Positions 6,018 through 9,587 of a DNA stretch of 9,587 nt are shown piece after piece. The stretch covers positions 1 through 9,587 of the forward strand of contig JAIRTF010000157.1 in NCBI GenBank assembly GCA_031255075.1, in the 5' to 3' direction. The notes under the pieces were generated by a model that saw nothing but the letters and a program-made list of their open reading frames with translations, was not told where the DNA came from and did not search any database. Origin of the DNA: Bifidobacteriaceae bacterium. Its GTDB lineage: Bacteria > Actinomycetota > Actinomycetes > Actinomycetales > WQXJ01. The position numbers were made by a program, and so were the translations under genes. Position 1 is the first letter of the stretch. Every line of letters begins with the position of its first letter.

Positions 6018-6931
6018 TGGCCGGCCTAGATTCGCAACTGGACCTGCCCAAGGGCGTCTCCACCAAGGTTGTCGGCAAGGGCTTCGATTGGGGCCGGCTG
6101 GTCCGCTACGCCCTGCTGATCATGTTCGCAGCGCTGGTGTTGATGCCGGTGTACGTGCTGATAGTGACATCCTTCAAAGGTGTTGGGGACGCCGATCCAT
6201 CCCGCGCTTGGGCCTTCCCTAAGATTTGGACTCTTGAACCTTGGAAGACCGCCTTTGTCGGCATCGGCGGCATCCCCCCGGTCGGTCCAGCCTTGGGCCG
6301 AACCCTGATCATGGTCATCCCGGCCGCCGTCATCTCCTCGATCCTCGGCTCAATGAACGGGTTCGTCCTGTCCCGCTGGCGCTTCCCCTTCGCCAACGTG
6401 GTCTTCGCGTTCATCCTGTTCGGCATGTTCATCCCCTACCAAGCGGTGATGGTCCCGCTGTACTCGCTGGTCAACGACCTGAGCGGCATCGTCCCCCGGG
6501 GTATCCCGGTGCTGATCATGCTGCACGTGATCTACGGCATCCCGATTACGACGCTAATCTTCCGGAACTACTACCAATCGGTGCCGCAGGAACTGATTGA
6601 GGCTTCGCGCGTCGATGGCGGCGGCATGCTCCGGACCTACTTCTCGGTGGTGCTGCCGATTTCCATGCCGAGCTTTGTGGTGGTGCTGATTTGGCAGTTC
6701 ACCTCGGCTTGGAACGACTTCCTGTTCGCGCGGTTCTTCGGCGGCAACATGCAAACCCAGGCCCCCGTCACAGTGGTGCTGCAGAACATGGCCACTGGCG
6801 GCACCACCGGTTCGGTGTGGGGCGCCACCATGGCGGCCACGTTGCTGTCCTGCCTGCCAACGCTGCTGGTCTACATCCTGTTGGGCAAGTACTTTGTCGG
6901 CGGTTTGATGTCCGGCTCAGTCAAGGGATAG
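6017..6931 (+). CDS. Sugar ABC transporter permease, MalG type
   Basis: A 304-residue partner permease that completes the channel heterodimer. Six membrane segments are apparent, beginning at about 28-52 (LVRYALLIMFAALVLMPVYV). Family landmarks are TSFKG after segment 1, NGFVLSRWRFP (114-124), FIPYQAVMVPLY (138-149), the EAA loop EASRVDGGGMLRTYF (195-209) with VLPIS, and a C-terminal KYFVGGLMSGSVKG, the usual end of MalG-like proteins. The ATG at 6017 overlaps the preceding TGA (TGATG) and has GAGAGGA 10 nt upstream. No ATPase gene follows; the next gene is unrelated. The importer therefore probably uses a shared MsiK-type ATPase encoded elsewhere, as many actinobacterial sugar importers do. 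Confidence 0.94.
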   Translation: MAGLDSQLDLPKGVSTKVVGKGFDWGRLVRYALLIMFAALVLMPVYVLIVTSFKGVGDADPSRAWAFPKIWTLEPWKTAFVGIGGIPPVGPALGRTLIMVIPAAVISSILGSMNGFVLSRWRFPFANVVFAFILFGMFIPYQAVMVPLYSLVNDLSGIVPRGIPVLIMLHVIYGIPITTLIFRNYYQSVPQELIEASRVDGGGMLRTYFSVVLPISMPSFVVVLIWQFTSAWNDFLFARFFGGNMQTQAPVTVVLQNMATGGTTGSVWGATMAATLLSCLPTLLVYILLGKYFVGGLMSGSVKG

Positions 6932-6995
6932 TTTTCGCTCCCCCTGCTGCCTGGCCGCGACTCGGCGGGACCTCTTGGCCCATCCCGGTGCCAAT

Positions 6996-7018
6996 GGTCG
7001 ATGCCGCGCCGGTCCCCT
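6996..7018 (+). repeat. Intergenic 16-nt motif, copy 3 (downstream of the ABC operon)
   Basis: GGTCGATGCCGCGCCG matches copies 1 and 2 at 14 of 16 bases and is followed by GTCCCCT as in copy 2. The short hairpin around CGAT survives only with G-U pairs. Confidence 0.3.
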
Positions 7019-7100
7019 GGCGTGGGAGGTCTAGGCGTCTAGGTGGGACTCGCCCAGCCTCGGTGATTGCGTTTGGGCCTGGTCAAAGACAAGATGAGTC

Positions 7101-7116
7101 GCAAGACGCGTCTCGC
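7101..7116. promoter_or_regulatory. Near-palindrome in the gap before the DUF4395 gene (candidate operator)
   Basis: GCAAGACGCGTCTCGC contains a perfect 10-bp palindrome, AGACGCGTCT, and continues as GC/GC after one mismatched pair. It lies 71 nt upstream of the DUF4395 ATG. The rest of the 256-nt gap (6932-7187) holds a tandem GTCTAGG repeat (7029-7043) and one copy of the dispersed motif; I see no gene and no good promoter hexamers in it. Confidence 0.35.
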
Positions 7117-7187
7117 AGGCGCCGGCCGGGGTTTGATGTGCCCCCAAGCTGGGTTTGTGTGCGCCCTGATCCATCTAAGGAGCAACC

Positions 7188-7631
7188 ATGAGCTCAGTGC
7201 ACATCGACGCCAGGCAGTTGCGCTTCAGCGCGGCCGTCTCCTCACTGGTGTTGGTCCTGGCCTTGGTGGCAGGAACCAAATGGGGTTCCATTCCTTTGGC
7301 CATCCAAACGCTGGTCTTTGCCGCGGGCACCCTGGCGGGTTTGAGCTACCAGCCTTACTTCTGGCTGTTCGACTGGTTGGTCATGCCGCGTCTGGCCACC
7401 CCACCTGTCCCCGAAGATCGCCGGGCCGTCCAGTCCGCCGAGGGCCTTGGCCTGGTCCTGACCTTGGCGGCGGCCTTCGGAATCATCTTCAGCTCACCTG
7501 TCCTGTTCTATGTCGCCACTGCCATAGCCCTAGTCGCTTCCTTGGCCGCAGCCATCATTGGCCTATGCGCCGGCTGCGAACTGTACCGCTGGATCACCCG
7601 CCTCCGCGAAGCCCGCCAACCCACCGCCTAA
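7188..7631 (+). CDS. DUF4395-family integral membrane protein
   Basis: A 147-residue membrane protein of unknown biochemical function. The family pattern is visible throughout: IDARQLRFSAAV at the start, a hydrophobic pair of segments near 14-55, YQPYFWLFDWLVMPRL with the conserved PRL (67-69), a cytoplasmic-type loop PPVPEDRRAVQSAEGLG, two more hydrophobic segments (88-125), and the C-terminal motif GLCAGCELY carrying Cys127 and Cys130. In the family, genes of this type often lie near thioredoxin-like or sulfurtransferase genes, and the CxxC suggests a redox or sulfur role, but neither partner is present here. AAGGAG (7177-7182) is ideally placed before the ATG. The next gene starts 78 nt later with its own possible promoter. 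Confidence 0.85.
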   Translation: MSSVHIDARQLRFSAAVSSLVLVLALVAGTKWGSIPLAIQTLVFAAGTLAGLSYQPYFWLFDWLVMPRLATPPVPEDRRAVQSAEGLGLVLTLAAAFGIIFSSPVLFYVATAIALVASLAAAIIGLCAGCELYRWITRLREARQPTA

Positions 7632-7673
7632 CCGCACCCAACCACCAACAAACCACCGTATGGAACCGTGGGC

Positions 7674-7702
7674 CTGATGTGCGATGCTGACACCATTAGG
7701 GT
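7674..7702 (+). promoter_or_regulatory. Candidate promoter of the lipoprotein gene, possibly leaderless
   Basis: CTGATG (7674-7679) and TAGGGT (7697-7702) are spaced 17 nt apart, and the expected transcription start is at or one base before the GTG at 7710. The -10 fits only the TANNNT core. An inverted repeat, ACACC-ATTAG-GGTGT (7690-7704), overlaps it. AGGGTG could instead act as a weak ribosome binding site for a longer transcript. Confidence 0.4.
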
Positions 7703-7709
7703 GTACTGA

Positions 7710-8837
7710 GTGAAAGACCGTATCGGGAGGCTGGTCGCCGTCGCGGTGGCCAGCCTCTCCGTGGCTGTTGCTGGGTGCGAAGCAGACGAGGCTGACCAAG
7801 GCGACTTGGGGCCGCCGACGGTCGCTCCTACCTTGCCGCCCGGGGGATTCCGAGCCGAGTCGTTCACGCTGATTGGGGGCGGAACGCCGTTCAGCGAATA
7901 CTCTCCCTATCTCGACGGACCCCCGCCTGGACCGGAAGACGAGGCGTACGAACGCGAATCAAGAGCAGCGTACGCGCAACGCGAGGAGTTCCTCGCCGAG
8001 TGCATGGGAAAGGCAGGATTCGAGTACTACGCGGCGGATTACCCCACCTCAGACTTGCCTCAGGTGAAGTACTCGTTCGACCAGGACCGCATGGTTGTCC
8101 CGTACCTGCCGCCAGCGCGTCAACAAGTGGAGCAGTTCGGCTACGGTGTGCGGGATCCGTTGCCGTACGTGACCATCGAGGACATGATGGCCGATGCGGG
8201 CCAATCGGAGGCAAACACTGACTACTTCGAGGCACTTAGCGACGCTGGCCAGCGTGCTTACAATCTGGCGTACTTCGGTTTCGAGGAGTTGAACGAACAA
8301 ACCGCTCTGCAAGAGCAGAATGGGTGCGCGGCGCAGGCTTACGATGCCGCTCCAGAAATTGTCAACGACAGTCCGGCGGCCAGCTTCAAATGGGACTATG
8401 GCAACCTTGCCGCCAGCATGCCGAGGGTTCACAACACCGGCGTGTTTCAAGACACGCGCGTATCCACATTGGCCGCCGAGTGGAACTCTTGCATGGCTGC
8501 CAGCGGCATCGATCTATCTGGAGAGACGGACACCGAGTGGAACCCCTATCCGAATGCCCTCTCAGCTTGGTACCTGGCAATGCGAACCGGCGCCGACGGG
8601 ACCATCGGGCCTGGTGGCGGCGGAATGTTCATGGATTCGACGGCGCCACTCGACCAGCGATCACTTATTGGCTCGCCCGCTGAGATCCGGATTGCCTTGG
8701 CAGACTTCGATTGCCGAGCCGAGACAGATTATGAGTCCCGTTTCTTGGCAGTCCAACTTGAGCTTGAGCAGCAGTTTGTGGACACCCACCGCGGCGAACT
8801 CGACAAGATGAAGGCCACCGCTCAAGGCCAAGGCTGA
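7710..8837 (+). CDS. Secreted lipoprotein of unknown function
   Basis: A 375-residue protein with a clear lipoprotein signal: K/R near the N-terminus, a Val/Ala-rich core (8-20) and lipobox VAGC with lipidated C23. An acidic and Pro-rich linker follows (about 24-80). The mature part has four further cysteines: C98 in AECMGKAGFEY, C206 in QNGCAAQ, C261 in WNSCMAASGI and C335 in DFDCRAETD. The even number suggests two disulfides on the outer face. The repeated pattern Cys-Met followed by Gly and a hydrophobic or aromatic residue, and a C-terminal helix rich in Glu and Gln (341-370), resemble a group of actinobacterial lipoproteins that I recognise only as uncharacterised. The start is a GTG. 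It is convergent with the helix-turn-helix gene. I cannot assign a function. Confidence 0.8.
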   Translation: MKDRIGRLVAVAVASLSVAVAGCEADEADQGDLGPPTVAPTLPPGGFRAESFTLIGGGTPFSEYSPYLDGPPPGPEDEAYERESRAAYAQREEFLAECMGKAGFEYYAADYPTSDLPQVKYSFDQDRMVVPYLPPARQQVEQFGYGVRDPLPYVTIEDMMADAGQSEANTDYFEALSDAGQRAYNLAYFGFEELNEQTALQEQNGCAAQAYDAAPEIVNDSPAASFKWDYGNLAASMPRVHNTGVFQDTRVSTLAAEWNSCMAASGIDLSGETDTEWNPYPNALSAWYLAMRTGADGTIGPGGGGMFMDSTAPLDQRSLIGSPAEIRIALADFDCRAETDYESRFLAVQLELEQQFVDTHRGELDKMKATAQGQG

Positions 8838-8869
8838 ACTGGAGCAAATGCCCCAAGCCGCCCAGTCCA

Positions 8870-8890
8870 TCGGCCTTGCCTAGGGGCCGA
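8870..8890. terminator. Candidate bidirectional terminator between convergent genes
   Basis: TCGGCC (8870-8875) and GGCCGA (8885-8890) form a 6-bp stem with a 9-nt loop in the 86-nt gap between two convergent genes. CTCTTT follows on the plus strand, a weak T-rich tail. Position supports a terminator; the stem is modest. Confidence 0.4.
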
Positions 8891-8923
8891 CTCTTTCGAT
8901 CAGACCTGGATTGGGGGCCGGGG

Positions 8924-9409
8924 TCACCACTCGCCGAGCGCTGCCAACATGGCGACCACGGGCGCCGCATCGCCGCCGCAAGCCAGGTACACCGCAGGGC
9001 TGCGGTTCCCCAACTCCGCCTGAGGCGCAGCCATGAAACTCGCCAACGATGCCGGTGTCAGACCTGGTGGCACTGCCTCCACCAACGCGTTCAGGCCCGG
9101 CAAAAGGTCACCATCTACGATCTGCCAGCGTGGGATGCGCTGCGAGCGGCCAACCTTGAAGGACCACAGGCGACCGGTCGCCAGCAGGTGAGACACCCGG
9201 CGGCGGTCCTGGCCCAGGAGCTCCGCCGCCTCGGCCAGGGAATAGGTTTCCATGCCCAAACCAGCTGTCTTCCACGCGGTTTGGCGAAGGCTCTCTGGTC
9301 CGGCTGCCTCTGGCTGCTCAGCCAGCGCCCGATCGACAGCCGTGGCCACACCCGGGCCGCCCCGAGCCTTCAGCAAATCCGCCTCGCGCGCTTCCAACCG
9401 TGACGCCAT
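8924..9409 (-). CDS. Excisionase-like DNA-binding protein with antitoxin-like C-terminus
   Basis: A 161-residue probable DNA-binding protein. Residues about 1-50 form a charged, Ala-rich helical lead (RLEAREADLLKARGG, AVDRALAEQ). A helix-turn-helix of the excisionase/MerR type follows at about 55-97: YSLAEAAELLGQDRRRVSHL, then GRLWSFKVGRSQRIPRWQI. The C-terminal part, LLPGLNALVEAVPPGLTPASLASFM and then LGNRSPAVYLACGGDAAPV, resembles the C-terminus of MbcA/ParS/Xre-type antitoxins, where a (S/T)P-x-(E/V)-(W/Y)-L...GGD motif meets a RES-domain toxin. No RES gene is in the window, so a toxin partner is absent or distant. The gene starts 22 nt after the icd stop with no clear ribosome binding site, so it is probably co-transcribed with icd. 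M53 is a possible internal start. Function as an antitoxin is inference; a plain regulator is equally possible. Confidence 0.75.
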   Translation of the reverse strand: MASRLEAREADLLKARGGPGVATAVDRALAEQPEAAGPESLRQTAWKTAGLGMETYSLAEAAELLGQDRRRVSHLLATGRLWSFKVGRSQRIPRWQIVDGDLLPGLNALVEAVPPGLTPASLASFMAAPQAELGNRSPAVYLACGGDAAPVVAMLAALGEW

Positions 9410-9431
9410 TGGGAGATGACCGGGGCGGCCG

Positions 9432-9587
9432 CTAGGCCAGGGTTAGGCGGTCGGAGATGCGGGCTTTCAGGCCTTCGTCCAGGGCGCCGAGGAATTCCTC
9501 GGTGGTCATCCACGGCTGGTCTGGGCCAATCAGCAGGGCCAAGTCCTTGGTCATGTAGCCATCTTCGACGGTCTTGATGATGGTCCG
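9432..9587 (-). CDS. icd: NADP-dependent isocitrate dehydrogenase, C-terminal part (runs off the right edge)
   Basis: The last 51 residues of isocitrate dehydrogenase, the citric acid cycle enzyme that oxidises isocitrate to 2-oxoglutarate and CO2 with NADP+. The translation carries the family's C-terminal signature TVEDGYMTKDLALLIG, followed by PWMTTEEFLGALDEGLKARI, and ends in TAG at 9432. This matches the homodimeric type also found in eukaryotes (TVE-x-G-x-MTKDLA) rather than the E. coli type. The catalytic core lies outside the window. The downstream helix-turn-helix gene begins 22 nt after the stop on the same strand. Confidence 0.88.
   Translation of the reverse strand, partial: RTIIKTVEDGYMTKDLALLIGPDQPWMTTEEFLGALDEGLKARISDRLTLA

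Noticed and set aside
7067..7690. Plus-strand open frame of 207 codons overlapping the DUF4395 gene
   Set aside because: The DUF4395 frame has an ideal ribosome binding site and family motifs; this frame has none.
8876..9403. Plus-strand open frame of 175 codons
   Set aside because: It is antisense to the helix-turn-helix protein, and its Arg/Gln-rich translation lacks any domain pattern.
1..9587. CRISPR arrays, tRNA genes, insertion sequences or phage genes
   Set aside because: I saw no regularly spaced repeats, tRNA-like cloverleaf, transposase motifs or terminal inverted repeats on reading both strands.

Overview
The window is GC-rich chromosomal DNA with GTG and TTG starts, leaderless-type promoters and gene families typical of Actinobacteria: a PurU of the actinobacterial type, a ROK repressor beside a sugar ABC operon, a DUF4395 membrane protein, an excisionase-like antitoxin/PIN pair, and an isocitrate dehydrogenase C-terminus. 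The genus cannot be named from the sequence. There are no rRNA or tRNA genes, CRISPR arrays, transposases or phage genes. Most of the window is ordinary core and nutrient-uptake chromosome.

Left part (1-1261, minus strand): the 5' end of pheS runs off the left edge. Upstream of it, in the same direction, is a two-gene toxin-antitoxin module. The helix-turn-helix antitoxin comes first, and its stop codon overlaps the start of a PIN-domain toxin by one base. The PIN protein appears to have lost about 45-50 residues from the middle of the fold, so the module is probably a decaying or toxin-disarmed remnant. A very G-rich leader separates it from pheS. The antitoxin is divergent from purU (plus strand), and the short AT-rich gap between them holds operator-like repeats.

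Middle part (2374-6931, plus strand): a ROK-family repressor, driven by a well-formed promoter that implies a leaderless mRNA, is followed by a lipoprotein sugar-binding protein and two MalF/MalG-type permeases. Together these form a carbohydrate importer of the CUT1 type, with the closest resemblance to glucose/mannose-type systems. A strong 13-bp hairpin separates the binding-protein gene from the permeases and probably sets their relative expression. No ATPase is encoded here, so a shared one from elsewhere must energise the system.

Right part (6932-9587): a 256-nt gap holding a near-palindrome, then a DUF4395 membrane protein, then a lipoprotein of unknown function, all on the plus strand. 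Convergent to these, on the minus strand, is the 3' end of a NADP-type isocitrate dehydrogenase gene. It is followed 22 nt later by a small DNA-binding protein that joins an excisionase-like helix-turn-helix to a C-terminus resembling the MbcA/ParS/Xre antitoxin family, with no toxin partner visible.

The items most worth a second look are the internally deleted PIN toxin, the orphan antitoxin-like gene behind icd, the leaderless ROK promoter with its palindrome, the G-tract cluster in the pheS leader, and a 16-nt motif that recurs in three intergenic regions. I found no clear evidence for a wholly new biological system.
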